Positions 35,041-46,430 of a stretch of DNA of 64,000 nt are shown one piece after another. The notes under the pieces were generated by a model that saw only the letters and a list, made by a program, of their open reading frames with translations, was not told the origin of the DNA and ran no database searches. Every line of letters begins with the position of its first letter. Position 1 is the first letter of the stretch. This stretch comes from Phragmites australis (Eukaryota > Streptophyta > Magnoliopsida > Poales > Poaceae): assembly GCF_958298935.1 (NCBI RefSeq), contig NC_084925.1, positions 15,311,001 to 15,375,000 on the forward strand, read 5' to 3'. Made by a program: the position numbers and the translations under genes.

Positions 35041-36390
35041 GTTTGCTGAAAATTCAAATATGAAGCTAGATAATGATCCATTCTCTATCAACATGGTGAA
35101 TTTTGAGGTCAAGAAGGTCTTGGTTCGGCCATCTCAAGCCGAGTGAACTAAAGGCAAGGAGGTAGTTATTGGTGATGATAACATGAAACCAAGGATGATC
35201 AAACAAAAGAGCCCGGAAGTTGATCGTTGGAAAGTGAATGAAGACAAGAGCAAAGTTATCAAGTAGATGGAAAAGCCAAAACTCACATTTAGCGGACTTT
35301 TGGCTAAATATGAGAGTGGCAAGGCTGGCCAAAGGGGAAGCAACTAGCCATATACTTTCAAGTGTTCAAGATCACCTCCAAAGCATGAGTTTGAAAGAAG
35401 AAAAAGGCAATGGGGGAATAACATCGCAACAACTCTATTTCCTCCTTTCAGGTTGCCAATGCCTATATGGGGGCATCCTCCTATGATGTTTCCTCTGTGT
35501 TTGCCATGGGGTTGGTGTGGACCTTGGGTTCCGCCTCCCATCCCATTTGAGTTGTTTCATCCGGGGTGGACAACACCAAGACAATTGACATTCAATAGAT
35601 TATCTCATTCTAGACAAAATTGATTTGATTGAATAATTTGGTCAAATGATTGGAGGGATAGAACGGAGGTTAAAAAGGTGTACTGTGTGAATAATATGTG
35701 TGTTTCAAGTGAAAAATCAGATCTGGATCAGATGTGAAAATAGCCGATTGTTGAGGAAGACAAAGTGCAAAAACAATTGGTTAATGACGGTTTGAGTGTT
35801 AGCAACAAAGAGGAAGTCATGGAGGTTGATGGCCAGCATGTAGAGGTGGTTGGCACTGATCTTGGGAGTAAATGGTGCCACTTACAGTAGTGCAACAATC
35901 CATGGCACCAAATATCGAAGGGGTTGTTTCTATGGCCAAACTGATGGTAGTCCTGGTGAACGGAAGATTAAAAGGAAAGTGTCCTTGCTGCCTAAAACTA
36001 AACCACAGCCTCGATAGTGTCCTTGAGGTCTCTCACACTCTCAAAGAGAGAAGATTGCAGAGGTTACGCAAGCAAGAATTGGAGGTAGTTCAAGCTGAAA
36101 AGGTGGGAGATGAAGTTTTTAATGAAATCAAGCCAATGATGCCTATTCAGAAAGAATGGAGAGTAAAGCTGAAGCCAATTAAAGTGCCTGTGGTGACAAT
36201 TAATGATGAAGAGGATGATATTCTAGAAGACTCTCCGGTGATTAGAGATGATACTACACCTCATGATGTTATGGATGTCAATATGGTTTTTGTCTTACCT
36301 TCAGAATTTTGGGCTATTGATGAGGAGGTTGCTCAGTTAAATCTTGGTCCAAAAGAATCTATATTTTAGAAGCCTAAGGAATCAAGCTAA
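35041..36390 (+). pseudogene. gag-pol linker region of element D
   Basis: Several open stretches, the longest 35872-36369 (HTLKERRLQRLRKQELE..., acidic DEEDDILEDSP), without a catalytic domain. It corresponds to the long charged linker before the protease in Tat-type elements. Frames are disrupted between 35040 and 35870. Confidence 0.55.
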
Positions 36391-36393
36391 CAC

Positions 36394-36738
36394 TTGGAAC
36401 CATTGTATGTTAAAGGGCATATTAATTGGAAGCCAATTTCTACAATGCTAGTTGATGGTGGAGCTACTGTAAATTTAATGCCATATTCAGTTTTCAAGAA
36501 ATTAGGAAAAGAGGACAGCGAGTTAATGAAGACAAATTTAGCACTTAATGGCTTCACCGGTGATCCTACAGAGGCCAAGGGTGTGATATCTTTGGAGCTT
36601 ACTATTGGGAGCAAGATGGTGCCTATGGCTTTCTTCGTCGCCGATGTGCAAGGTAACTATAACATGTTATTAGGGCGTGATTGGATTCATGCAAATCGTT
36701 GTGGGCCTTCTAGTTTGTATCAATTTTTAATTCAATAG
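36394..36738 (+). pseudogene. protease of element D
   Basis: PLYVKGHINWKPISTMLVDG with active-site VDGGATVN at about 36451-36475. GFTGDPTEAKGVI, FFVADVQGNYNMLLGRDWIH and an immediate stop follow. The catalytic Asp is kept. Confidence 0.8.
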
Positions 36739-37189
36739 GTAGATGATGAAGTAGATATTGTGCATGAGGATACATCGGCTTTTGTTGCTTTAACGGATAC
36801 TTCGGTAGATTGAAAACATGGGAATGTGCAATGTTTATCCGGTTAAGATCTTTTGGGTTATGATTTTCTTAGTGCTACTAAAGATAGTTTTGTATGCATG
36901 TCTATATAGCCAATTCCTACATCTCGGCTTAGCAATGTAATGATATAAATGGATAAACAAAGTAATTTAGAATGGTTGCAACATGTGGAATAATATCGAT
37001 CTAATAAGAATGATGTTTGTGAGGCCATTGATGACTTTGATGAAGTAGAAAAATTAGGACAAGGTTTTATGTCGGCTGATCCATTAGAGGATATTGATAT
37101 TGGTGAAGGAACTGTACCAAAGCTGACATGTTTTAATAAAAACATGCATGTTGATTTTAAGATTAAAACGATAGAATTGCTTAAAAACA

Positions 37190-38250
37190 TATGTTGATTG
37201 CTTTGCTTGGGAATATCATGAAATGCCAGGGCTTAGCCGTGAGCTTGTAGAACACCGGCTTCCTATAAAATCTAGTTTTAGACCTCACAAACAACCGGCT
37301 AAAAAGTTTAATCCTAACATGTATAGGCGCATCAAAGAAGAAATTAGCCGGTTGCTCGTTGCAGGGTTTATTCGCTTGTAGGTATGCTAAATGGATATCT
37401 AATATTGCCCCAATTGAGAACTAAAATAGTGGTAAGTTGTGAATATGCATTGATTTTAGATATTTCCTAAAGATGAATATCCTATGCCTATCGCTGACAT
37501 GTTGATTAATGATGCTTAGGGTCATAGGGTCATTAGTTTTCTGGATGACAATGTGGGTTATAATCAGATTTTCATGGCCGAAGAGGACATGTCTAAAACT
37601 TCCTTTCGCTGTCTAGGTTTTGTTGACTTATTTGAGTGGGTTATCATGATATTTGGGTTGAAGAATGCCGGTGCTACTTATCAAAGAGCTATGAATTTAA
37701 TCTTTCATGATTTGCTTAGTGTTATTTTAGAGATATATATTGATGACATTGTTCTCAAATCGGATGTTATGGATAGTCATTTTGCTGTTTTGCGCTTAGC
37801 TTTTGAAAGGATGCATCGGTATCGTTTAAAGATGAACACACTCAAGTGTTCTTTTGGTGTATTGCGGGCAAATTTTTGGGCTTTATCTTACATGAGAGGG
37901 GCATAAAGATAGATCCCACAAAGGTAGCAGCTATAAACAAGTTGGGGGCACTACAATCAAAAAGGGATGTTCAAAAATTGTTAAGAAAAGTTAATTACTT
38001 GAGGTGGTTCATATCTAAGCTATCTGGCAAGTTTAGTGCATTTACTCCTATATTTCGATTAAAGAAAGATGCCGATTTTACTTGGGGGGGGGGGGGGCAG
38101 AACAACAACAAGATTTTGAGGTGATAAAAAAAATACTTAGTGCATTTACTCCTATACTTCGGTTAAAGAAAGAAGCCGATTTTACTTGGGGGGTAGAAGA
38201 ACAACAAGCCTTTGAGGAGATAAAAAAAATACTTGTCATCATCCCCCGTA
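37190..38250 (+). pseudogene. reverse transcriptase of element D
   Basis: Starts with VDCFAWEYHEMPGLSRELVE-like coding at about 37195. RPHKQPAKKFNPNMYRRIKE and ISRLLVAGFIR follow. The catalytic IYIDDIVLKS is at 37733-37762, then CSFGV, KIDPTKVAAINKL and LRKVNYLRWFISKLSGK. A G-run of 14 at 38083-38096 and a 104-bp internal duplication disrupt the frame. Confidence 0.8.
38037..38244 (+). repeat. 104-bp tandem duplication inside element D pol
   Basis: The unit starting 'tgcatttactcctat' at 38037 repeats at 38141. It includes the segment KKDADFTWG / KKEADFTWG. The first unit has an expanded G-run. Confidence 0.85.
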
Positions 38251-38700
38251 CTTAGGGCACCCAAGGATTGACTCTATTTCGGCTCTATGTTGCTACACAA
38301 GAGTCATATGTGCTGTCCTTACACAAGAAAGTGAAGGGAAGGGATATGTGATCACTTATTTGAGCCAACGTCTCTTGGAAATAGAAATAAGGTATGTGTT
38401 TATTGAAAAATTATGTTTGTCCTTGTATTATGCATGCACAAAGTTGAGATATTATTTTCTTTCTAATATTTGTGTGGTTGCATGCCAAACCAACGTTATT
38501 AAATATATGTTGCAGCAACCGATTTTTAGTGGTACAATCAGAAAGTGGGCATATGATTTGATTGAATATGATTTGGCTTATGAACCGTTAAAATCCATGG
38601 AAGGCCAAGTTGTAGCTAATTTTATTGTTGATCATCGTATTGATATTGATATGTTTATTGGTGTTGTTCGTGTGCATACATGGAAATTATATTTTGATGG
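38250..38700 (+). pseudogene. RNase H of element D
   Basis: Frame from about 38345: VITYLSQRLLEIEIRYVFIE, LCLSLYYACTKLRYYF, and FSGTIRKWAYDLIEYDLAYE at about 38525-38585. This is the Ty3-type RNase H and its C-terminal connection region. Confidence 0.75.
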
Positions 38701-38960
38701 CTTGGCTTGTAGACATGGTCAAGGTGTTGGTATTGTTTTAGTTTAACCTAGAGGTGTTGTTTTTGAAACATCGGTTCACTTAGAGTACTTTTGTACCAAC
38801 AATCAAGCCAAGTATGAAGCTCTCTTGTTAGGTTTAAATTTTTTAGAATCCATGGGTGTGAAAAATATAGAGGCATTTGGTGATTCATTATTAGTGGTAC
38901 ATCAGGTTTCTAAAGTTTTTCAATACTTTGATGTATATTAAATAGATATTTGGATAGATG
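38690..38960 (+). pseudogene. archaeal-type RNase H (second RNase H) of element D
   Basis: LYFDGLACRHGQGVGIVLV is followed by a stop; then CTNNQAKYEALLLGLNF and EAFGDSLLVVHQVS. The layout D...E...D with NNQAKYEAL is that of the extra RNase H typical of Tat-lineage elements. Confidence 0.8.
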
Positions 38961-40015
38961 TTTTGATATTATAACAACTTTGGATGATTTCACCATCACT
39001 TACATATCTAAAGAAGAAAATATGAGGGCAAATGACTTGGTGCAGCAAGCATCCGATTATCGGATAAGCAGAGGGATGTTCTTTGTATTGGAAAAACTAT
39101 TGTTGGCTTGTGCTAATATTTCTTCTGTTGAACAACATGGGAGTAGTTTGGTTTTGTCTAAAGAATTAGATCTATCCACACCTAGACATTGGAGGAAGCT
39201 GTTAATTGAGTATTTAGAAAATCCTAATTCATAGGTATGGGTGAAGTACATGAAGGGAATTGTGGTACATATCAATCGGCTCACAAAATCAAGTGGTTGT
39301 TAAAGAGGGCTAGTTTTTAATGGCCGACTATGTTAGAAGATTGCTTTAGGTATTATGAAGGATGTGAAGCATGCAAAAAATTCGGTGATATACAATTAGC
39401 TCATGTTTCTATGCTACATCCTATCACTAAACCGTGGCCGTTTCATGGATAGGCTTTAGATTTCATCGGCCAAATTGATCCTTCATCTTCCAAAGGTCAC
39501 ATTTTGTTTTGGTTGCTATGGATTATTTTACAGAGTGGACCAAGGCTGTTCCATTAAAGAATATGACACATAGAGAGGTAATCAAATTTATCTTGAAACA
39601 TATTATTTATAGATTCGGCATTTTGCAAACTTTAACTACCGACCAAAGTTCTTCTTTTATTTCTCATCAAGTGCATGAATTTGATGAATCATTTGGGATT
39701 AAGCTTCTCAATTACTCACCATATTATGCTTAGGCCAATGGACAGGTCGAGTCAAGCAATAAGACTTCGATCAAGCTCATAAAGAAGAAAATAGAGGAGT
39801 ATCCAAAAAGATGGCATGAGGTTTTGAGTGAAGCATTGTTGGCTCATCGCATATCTAGGCATAGTGCTACTAAAGTTACTTCATATGAACTAGTGTATAG
39901 ATAAGAGTCTATTTTATTCGTTCTGGTAAATCTTGGTGCGTGAGGGTGGTACGACAAAATGACTTGTTGTCCATGAACTATTATAATGCTATGATATAGG
40001 ATAGATGATACCACC
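38961..40015 (+). pseudogene. integrase of element D (interrupted by element C)
   Basis: YRISRGMFFVLEKLLLACA is followed by a zinc-binding region near 39280-39390 (HKIKWLLKRA, CFRYYEGCEACKKFGD). A core region follows with ALDFIGQIDPSSSKGH, then VAMDYFTEWTKAVPLKN, TTDQSSSFIS and NGQVESSNKTSIKLI. It ends in the C-terminal domain at about 40015, where element C begins. Confidence 0.8.
40011..40015. repeat. probable target duplication of element C (left copy only)
   Basis: CCACC precedes the C LTR. The right partner is lost with the deleted 5' half of C. Confidence 0.3.
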
Positions 40016-40924
40016 TGATGAGTAATGTTGGCCTGATCTTCCGATAGGTAGCGATAAGTCGGTGGGTGAAGAACTTGACGTTGATGATCCAAAGGCTTCG
40101 ACCCGAACAGATCGTCTCCCTTGCAATCACTACACCACAGCTCCGATGGTTATCAACCGTGTCGCGCGGTTGACCTCGCCAAGAAGGCTCAATCCCTGCA
40201 AGCGTACCGAGAACACAAGCAAGAACGTAGAAGATGCAATCTGAAATATTGCGAATTGAATTCAAGCACTCAAAGTCGGGGTTCCACAAACACTTGCGGC
40301 GGCCTAGTCGGTCCGGAACAAGAGCGAAAATCTCACAACTGTGTGTAGATCAATATCTAAGCAAAACCCAACCCTAATTAGGGCAGCGACTACTGTATAT
40401 AAAAGACTAGGGTCGGCCAAGGACCCCTGGACGTGTCCCTAATGGACTCTAACACGTTACACGGCCCAACGGCCCAAAAGATGGTGGCGCGGCACCCTGA
40501 CAGATTCTAGACATCGCCTTGTTTCGACGATTCCTATTGACTCAGAAAGAATTTGGACATGAGACCAGTTCCGTTGGAAAGCTTATCTCCTTAGCTTTCC
40601 AACCATGTGTAGAACGTAGAAAACAGAGTCTGTATGCGTCCTGGGCGACGATTTTAGTGCAGACTGGTCCTGGACTCCGAAACGGACTCGAACTTGATTG
40701 GACCTCCACCTTGGCTTGGGCGCCCTTGCTGTTCTTCTCCCGTGTTCCTAAGTAAAAATACATCACAATTATTCAGTAGCATCTCATCCTCATCAAAATA
40801 TAAAGGAACACTAAGGAACGAGCTCACCTCATGATTTAGTTGACGTGCACGAGCTCGTGTCAATGGACCTATTGTTGGAGGAATACTTAGTGTGTGTGTA
40901 TCCGAAAGAGTGATGTCCTCATCA
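40016..40924 (-). repeat. element C 3' LTR
   Basis: Read on the minus strand it starts TGATGAGGACATCACTC at 40924 and ends ...CATTACTCATCA at 40016. It is collinear over its whole length with solo LTR G (52376-53285). A TATA-like TTATATAC lies near 40393-40400 (minus). It encodes the last ~89 codons of pol. Confidence 0.9.
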
Positions 40925-43900
40925 TCCTCCCCCTCTTGAATTGGAGTCGTCCTCGATGTAATTTCATCTTCTTCTCCCAAGTAAGGCTTTAAATCTGAAA
41001 TGTTAAATGTAGGACTAACCCCATAATCTGCAGGCAACTCAAGCTTATATGCATTATTATTGATCTTTTCCACAATTTTAAAAGGACCATCAGCTCGAGG
41101 CAGCAATTTAGACTTTCTCAAATCAGGAAACCTATCTTTGCGCAAATGTAACCACACAAGATCACCAATTTCAAAAGTAATATGTTTCCGACCTTGGCTA
41201 CCATAAGTTCTATACTTCTCATTCATCTTTTCAATATTTTGCTTAGTCAACTCATGCATTTTCAGAATCAAATCAGCACGTGTCTTAGCATCAAAATTCA
41301 ATTTCTCGGATGTTGGTAAAGGAAGTAAATCAATAGGGGCACGGGGGTTAAAACCATACACTACCTGAAACGGACTTACCTTGGTGGTGGAGCGAATTGA
41401 TCTGTTGTAAGCGAACTCAATATGGGGTAGACACTCTTCCCACATCCTCAAATTTTTCTTCAAAATAGCCCGCAACATGGTGGATAATGTGCGGTTCACA
41501 ACCTCCGTTTGTCCGTCGGTTTGAGGGTGACATGTCGTCGAAAACAGCAGCTTTGTCGCAAGTTTATTCCAAAGTGTCCTCCAAAAGTGGCTAAAATTTT
41601 TTGCATCACGATCCGAAACAATGGTGTTAGGCACTCCATGCAAGCGAATGATTTCCCTGAAAAACAAATCAGCTATGTTTGTAGCATCATCGCTCTTGTG
41701 ACAAGGTATAAAATGTAACATTTTTGAAAAACGATCCACAACGACAAATATACTATCCCTCCCCCTCTTGGTCCTAGGCAATCCTAAAACAAAATCCATA
41801 GAAATATCCTCCCAAGGCACACTAGGAATAGGAAGAGGCATATAAAGTCCATGTGGGTTCAAGCGAGACTTAGCTTTATTGCAAGTAGTGCAGCGTGCCA
41901 CGTAGCGCTCGACGTCGCGCCTCATCTTAGGCCAAAGGAAGTGAGTAGCCAGTACATCCTCGGTCTTCTTCACTCCAAAATGTCCCATCAAACCACCTCC
42001 ATGCGCTTCCTGCAAGAACAATAGGCGAATAGAGCTAGCTGGGATGCATAACCTGTTAGCACGGTATAGTAATCCATCATTCAGCACATATTTATTCCAA
42101 GTTCTTCCTTCTTTACAATGTTCAAAAGCATCTTTAAAGTCCAAATCAGTAACATATAATCCTTTAATTGTTTCTAAACCAAAAATCTTATGATCGAGTT
42201 GGGACAACATGGTATAACGTCTAGATAACGCATCTGCAATGACATTGTCTTTACCTTTCTTGTGTTTAATGATATAAGGAAAAGACTCTATAAATTCAAC
42301 CCATTTAGCATGACGTTTCTTCAGTTTGGCTTGGCTTCTAATATGTTTCAAAGCTTCATGATCAGAATGAATAATAAACTCCTTAGGCCAAAGATAATGT
42401 TGCCATGTTTCTAAAACTCGCACTAAAGCATACAACTCCTTATCATAAGTCGAATAATTAAGAGATGGCCCATTCAATTTCTCACTAAAATAAGCAACGG
42501 GTTTACCTCCTTGTAGTAGCACTCCTCCAATTCCAATGCCGCTAGCATCACATTCTAACTCAAAAGTCTTACCAAAGTCCGGAAGTTGGAGTAGAGGTGC
42601 ATGCATAAGCTTATCTTTCAGCGTATTAAAAGCTTGTTCTTGTGCTGGCCCCCATTGGAACGGAACGCCCTTCTTTGTCAACTCATTGAGTGGGGTAGCA
42701 ATGGTGCTGAAATCTCTCACAAAACGCCGATAGAACCCTGCAAGGCCATGAAAGCTTCTCACCTGTGTGATAGTCCCAGGGGTCGGCCAGCTCTTGATGG
42801 CTTCAATTTTAGCTTCATCCACTTCAATTCCCTGTGGAGTAACAACATAGCCAAGAAAAGCAACTCTATTCGTGCAAAAGGTGCACTTGTCAAGGTTAGC
42901 AAACAAACGTGCCTCTCTCAAAGCAGTAAAAACAGCACGTAGATGATCAATGTGTTCTTCATGTGACTTGCTATAGATCAAAATATCATCAAAGTACACC
43001 ACCACAAATCTTCCTATGAAAGCACGTAAAACCTCATTCATCAATCTCATGAAAGTGCTAGGTGCATTAGTTAAACCAAAAGGCATCACTAACCACTCAT
43101 ATAGACCGAACTTAGTTTTGAAAGCAGTTTTCCATTCATCTCCCAATTTCATTCTTATTTGGTGGTAACCACTACGCAAGTCAATCTTTGTGAAAATAAT
43201 AGAACCACTCAACTCATCAAGCATGTCGTCGAGCCTAGGAATAGGGTGACGATACCTTATTGTGATATTATTAATGGCTCTACAATCAACACACATGCGC
43301 CATGTACCATCTTTCTTAGGAACCAAAAGAACAGGAACATCACAAGGACTAAGGCTCTCTCGTACGTACCTACGGTCCAAAAGGTCTTGGACTTGTCGCT
43401 GAATTTCCTTAGTCTCCTCCGGATTGGTCCTATATGCAGCGCGGTTTGGCAAAGTCGCTCCCGGGATCAAATCTATTTGGTGCTCTATCCCTCTCAATGG
43501 TGGTAGCCCCGGGGGTATCTCAGCTGGTAAGACATCCTTATACTCCTGCAAAAGGTTAGTGACAGCAGCAGGCAAAGAGCTAGGTATATCATCAATTGAA
43601 AATAAAACCTCTTTGCATATGAAAGCATAGCACAAAGTATCATTATCTTGAATTTCAGCAAGGTCAGATTTAGTAGCAAGCATAACACCACCCTTTAACT
43701 TAATGCCTTCGGACCTAGGTGTGTTCTTCTCTTTCTTAGGTGGAAAAACAGATTGAGCTACTTGCTGATTTTCAGATTCTAAAACACGTTCTTTCTTTTC
43801 TTTTTCCGCTAAAGCTTTATCACATTGCACAATTTCAGCAGGTATCAAAGGAAGCAAAGAGATTTTCTTTCCCTTGTGCATGAGAGAGTATTTATTACTT

Positions 43901-43974
43901 CTACCATGGTGTGTAGCATCGGTATCAAATTCCCAAGGACGGCCTAACAAAAGTGAACATGCTTGCATAGGCAC
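40654..43974 (-). CDS. pol: pol polyprotein of element C (protease end, RT, RNase H, integrase)
   Basis: An uninterrupted frame of 1,106 codons. The first residue is only where the annotated frame begins; coding continues upstream to about 44050. Protease end: residues 1-24 ([20 protein letters not shown]). RT: about 175-420, with [12 protein letters not shown] and catalytic YFDD at 327-330. RNase H: D476, E513, D538 and D581 in the usual blocks. Integrase: zinc region H658/H665 and C695/C698; core D727, D788 and E824 with exact D35E spacing. The end carries [10 protein letters not shown] (991-1000) and [12 protein letters not shown] (1038-1049), the conserved C-terminal motif region of CRM-type integrases. 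From about residue 1018 the frame lies in the 3' LTR. All catalytic residues are intact, yet gag and the 5' LTR are gone. Confidence 0.9.
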   Translation of the reverse strand: MPMQACSLLLGRPWEFDTDATHHGRSNKYSLMHKGKKISLLPLIPAEIVQCDKALAEKEKKERVLESENQQVAQSVFPPKKEKNTPRSEGIKLKGGVMLATKSDLAEIQDNDTLCYAFICKEVLFSIDDIPSSLPAAVTNLLQEYKDVLPAEIPPGLPPLRGIEHQIDLIPGATLPNRAAYRTNPEETKEIQRQVQDLLDRRYVRESLSPCDVPVLLVPKKDGTWRMCVDCRAINNITIRYRHPIPRLDDMLDELSGSIIFTKIDLRSGYHQIRMKLGDEWKTAFKTKFGLYEWLVMPFGLTNAPSTFMRLMNEVLRAFIGRFVVVYFDDILIYSKSHEEHIDHLRAVFTALREARLFANLDKCTFCTNRVAFLGYVVTPQGIEVDEAKIEAIKSWPTPGTITQVRSFHGLAGFYRRFVRDFSTIATPLNELTKKGVPFQWGPAQEQAFNTLKDKLMHAPLLQLPDFGKTFELECDASGIGIGGVLLQGGKPVAYFSEKLNGPSLNYSTYDKELYALVRVLETWQHYLWPKEFIIHSDHEALKHIRSQAKLKKRHAKWVEFIESFPYIIKHKKGKDNVIADALSRRYTMLSQLDHKIFGLETIKGLYVTDLDFKDAFEHCKEGRTWNKYVLNDGLLYRANRLCIPASSIRLLFLQEAHGGGLMGHFGVKKTEDVLATHFLWPKMRRDVERYVARCTTCNKAKSRLNPHGLYMPLPIPSVPWEDISMDFVLGLPRTKRGRDSIFVVVDRFSKMLHFIPCHKSDDATNIADLFFREIIRLHGVPNTIVSDRDAKNFSHFWRTLWNKLATKLLFSTTCHPQTDGQTEVVNRTLSTMLRAILKKNLRMWEECLPHIEFAYNRSIRSTTKVSPFQVVYGFNPRAPIDLLPLPTSEKLNFDAKTRADLILKMHELTKQNIEKMNEKYRTYGSQGRKHITFEIGDLVWLHLRKDRFPDLRKSKLLPRADGPFKIVEKINNNAYKLELPADYGVSPTFNISDLKPYLGEEDEITSRTTPIQEGEDDEDITLSDTHTLSIPPTIGPLTRARARQLNHEVSSFLSVPLYFDEDEMLLNNCDVFLLRNTGEEQQGRPSQGGGPIKFESVSESRTSLH
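40925..40937 (-). other. polypurine tract of element C
   Basis: AAGAGGGGGAGGA on the minus strand abuts the LTR and is itself inside the pol reading frame (residues near QEGEDDE). Confidence 0.75.
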
Positions 43975-44030
43975 TACATCAAAATCAGCATAATCATGGT
44001 AGGAACTAATAGAAAAATGTACTCTCGCAG

Positions 44031-44088
44031 ATTGTGTTACCTTAACCTTACCGCTGTTATTGAACCACTGTTATTGTGTTACCTTAAC
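44031..44088. repeat. 16-bp direct repeat at the C deletion junction
   Basis: 'attgtgttaccttaac' occurs at 44031 and 44073, and 'ctgttattg' at 44054 and 44069. Coding of C ends inside this block, and element D sequence resumes after it. It looks like filler DNA from end joining. Confidence 0.6.
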
Positions 44089-44210
44089 ATAGCCGGTCCA
44101 TTGTTAATCATCGTCCTAAGCAATGGCTGAAAATAGAAAATGAGAGGTTCATGATTATTGTGCATGAAAGTATTTTTTGGTACGCAAGCTTTACCAAAAA
44201 GAGGAGCATG
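44089..44210 (+). other. element D 3' untranslated tail and polypurine tract
   Basis: Short non-coding tail of D that ends with AAAAAGAGGAGCATG (44196-44210) before the 3' LTR. Confidence 0.6.
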
Positions 44211-44341
44211 TGTTGATAGCAAAAAAATGGCACAACTAATATTTTTACGAACACCGGATATTCCGTTGCTTAAGCCATGCCATCAACGAATTATCCAGTG
44301 GGTAGAGTCGTTTGGTGCAAATGAGTTTTGCATAGAGTTTG
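44211..44341 (+). repeat. element D 3' LTR, first 131 bp
   Basis: TGTTGATAGCAAAAAAATGG matches the D 5' LTR (32022 onward). It is cut at 44341 by element E. The rest of this LTR should lie beyond the right end of the window. Confidence 0.8.
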
Positions 44342-45188
44342 TGTTGGGGGGAAAATAAACCAGCCTAAGGATAATGGTTGAAGATTACTATACAGGTCCC
44401 TCCGGAGCCTTGATCTCCGGACCCTTAGCTAAAGGCCCAACCTCTGAAGGCATAGGGCTCCTTCGTGCCACCTCTTCGTACCTGCGAAGCCTTCCCACGA
44501 CTTGGAACCACACCTGGCCCCTCCGAAGCCTTCGGCCTCCGAACTCTCAGCAGCAAGACTGACCCCCGGAGGTTGTGGACTCCTTTGGGCCACCCCACCG
44601 GCACCTGGGTAGCTTTCTAAAGCCTAAGATACAGCAGACCTCCAAAGACAATATCAGGGGGAAAAATGTCTCCCCCTGCCACCTACCCAATGTGAAGTGA
44701 CGGGAGATCAATGACAGTGCAAGTGGTGCTATCCTGACACCCCAGTGTATTTAAGGCCGCCCTAACACCCCTGACAGTACTGCGCCGAGCCGCAATTGGC
44801 TACCAGCTCACCCCCTTCAGGGGGCAGGCACCACAATAGTTACTATAGTGGATGTTTATCTCCCAGGTAGGGTAGAAAGTAGTTATCCGGGATAAGGCCC
44901 AGTAATTCGGTCAGATCACAAATATTTGTACATTGTGATAACTTGTACGCCAAGCTATGCATGGCCCTATAAATAGGAGCTCTGGTCGTTTGGGAAAAAG
45001 GAAAGGAAAATAGAGGTGAAAAAACACCAAGTCACGTTGTAATACTCCCCCCACATCGATCCATTTTTTCTACCATCAATACATTCATGGTGTTCCTTCC
45101 TCTTAAACTTCGTCTCCAAGCTTGAGTCTTCTCCTTAGAAGAATCTCTCACTACACTTGATGGGGCAAGACGAACTCTTGCTCCAACA
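44342..45188 (+). repeat. element E 5' LTR
   Basis: TGTTGGGGGGAAAATAAACC to ...CTCCAACA, about 847 bp. TATAAATA at 44968-44975 is a probable promoter. No partner LTR lies in the window, so the boundaries rest on TG...CA and the adjacent primer site. No gene inside. Confidence 0.7.
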
Positions 45189-45189
45189 G

Positions 45190-45207
45190 TGGCGCCGTCT
45201 GTGGGGA
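45190..45207 (+). other. primer binding site of element E
   Basis: TGGCGCCGTCTGTGGGGA one base after the LTR, a form shared by many grass Ty3 elements. Confidence 0.75.
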
Positions 45208-46010
45208 CCGAACACAGAAGTGCTAAGAGAGGTAAGAATCCACCAGGAAAACCACCAAAGGGCCAGCCAAAGCCGCCACACCCAGCGTTGCAAGAATGCA
45301 ACCAAATGCATGGCTTTCTCAGCCATGCACACCATATGCATGCTCCAGCCCCGCTGCCATGTGGGATGGCGTTCCTCCGACTTTGGCCAACCCAGAACCT
45401 TGGGTCGATACAGGAACTCCAGACGGCGCAGAGGCCTTCTAGCCTCTGCACTACGAAGACCTCGCCGCCTCAAGAGAGGATGCGGCCGAAACCACAGCCA
45501 AGCAGGCTGCCTTCTAGTGGTTCTGGGTGGTCGAACCCAGCAGTGTTCCCACCTGGGCTTGGTCCCAAAGTATCCCGTTCGACAACACTTGGGATACCCC
45601 AGGTGAGCCAACATCTTCGAAAAGTCTGTCCACCCAGCGTCCTCCTTGGGCCCCTCAGGCGAAAGAGGGTTCCAAGGAGACGTATGGCTCTGGGGTGCGC
45701 AGACCCCACCAGTGCCTCCGATTACACCCTCGCAACACCAACTACATGCGGGAAACCCCAAGCCCACCTCGTTCGGGGAGGCATAGTCAGAACCAGTTCC
45801 GCTCGAAAAGCCGGTTCACTGGACAGCCTCGACAGTCTCCCAAAGGGGAAGGAGACCCTGGGGAAACCACAAGCTCCTGGACACACCGCCTTCGGCAGCA
45901 ACCTGAATGAGAACTCCAAGCTCCGGTGCCCCCGGAGGCACATGGGTGCATCCTGCACAGACCAGGGTGCGGCCACAACACCAGCGACTGACGCACCCTC
46001 ATGATCTTCT
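45208..46010 (+). pseudogene. gag-like remnant of element E
   Basis: Overlapping open frames (45189-46004 and 45527-45910) without stops over long stretches in GC-rich, proline/serine-rich sequence. Near 45952-45996 one frame reads CILHRPGCGHNTSD, and a TGA stands where the final zinc-knuckle Cys is expected. It then reads RTLMIFWEEYLG. This is the C-x-x-H...GH...C-R-T-L pattern of Tat-type gag zinc knuckles. No capsid block could be read with confidence, so the assignment rests mainly on this motif and the position. Confidence 0.5.
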
Positions 46011-46189
46011 GGGAGGAATACCTCGGAAGGTAAGCAGGATACTTGGCCGCACAAGGAACTGGTGAAGGAAGACATAGGGTTTGGAGGCCTGGGGAAAACT
46101 CGTGGGCAAATCTCTGGCCCCACAACCCTGCACCGTCACTACCAACCATACTACCAACTGTACTATATCCAGCAACGAGAACTTAGTAG

Positions 46190-46430
46190 GGGACATGCTG
46201 TCGCCAGGCTCTGAATGGATCACCTCTGGAGCCGGGCAACAGCTAAGGGCCGAGGTGGTCGAGGACTGCCTCTCCCTACTATCCTTCGGCTACACCACCA
46301 ACATGCCGTCGCCAGGCTCCAGATGGATTACCTTTGGAGCTGGGCAACGGCTAATGGCTGAGGGGGTCAAGCACCAGCTCTCCCGGCCTAGCCACAGGCT
46401 TCAAGGCCTCCAAGCCTCACAATAGAGGCC
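46190..46430 (+). repeat. 108-bp tandem repeat of element E, left array
   Basis: Two copies (unit marker 'ctaagggccgagg' at 46243 and its variant at 46351, spacing 108). The same unit and period form the array at 62270-62744. Confidence 0.8.

Larger units (their letters stand above)
40016..44088 (-). mobile_element. element C: CRM-clade Ty3/gypsy retrotransposon, 5'-deleted
   Basis: Minus-strand element that retains the 3' LTR, a polypurine tract and nearly complete pol. It has lost the 5' LTR, gag and start of the protease. The truncation point near 44050-44088 carries a small direct repeat. The pol sequence, the TGATGAGGACATC LTR start and the coding overlap with the LTR match the CRM (centromeric retrotransposon) clade. 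It is inserted in the integrase region of element D. Confidence 0.85.
32022..44341 (+). mobile_element. element D: Tat-type Ty3/gypsy retrotransposon, host of B, C and E
   Basis: It carries gag, protease, RT, RNase H, a second (archaeal-type) RNase H and integrase on the plus strand. The tail is cut by element C (40016-~44088), and the 3' LTR is cut by element E at 44342. The dual RNase H is diagnostic of the Tat lineage. All reading frames are damaged. It is the oldest layer of the nested stack at the right of the window. Confidence 0.8.

Noticed and set aside
40003..40016. Primer-site-like GGTGGTATCATC (minus strand) next to the element C LTR
   Set aside because: It would imply that this is a 5' LTR, but the polypurine tract and pol lie on the other side. 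The bases fit the end of element D integrase coding, so the similarity is coincidental.
45135..45767. Minus-strand 210-codon open frame
   Set aside because: It mirrors the GC-rich gag-like region of element E and has no motif; the plus strand holds the zinc-knuckle relic.
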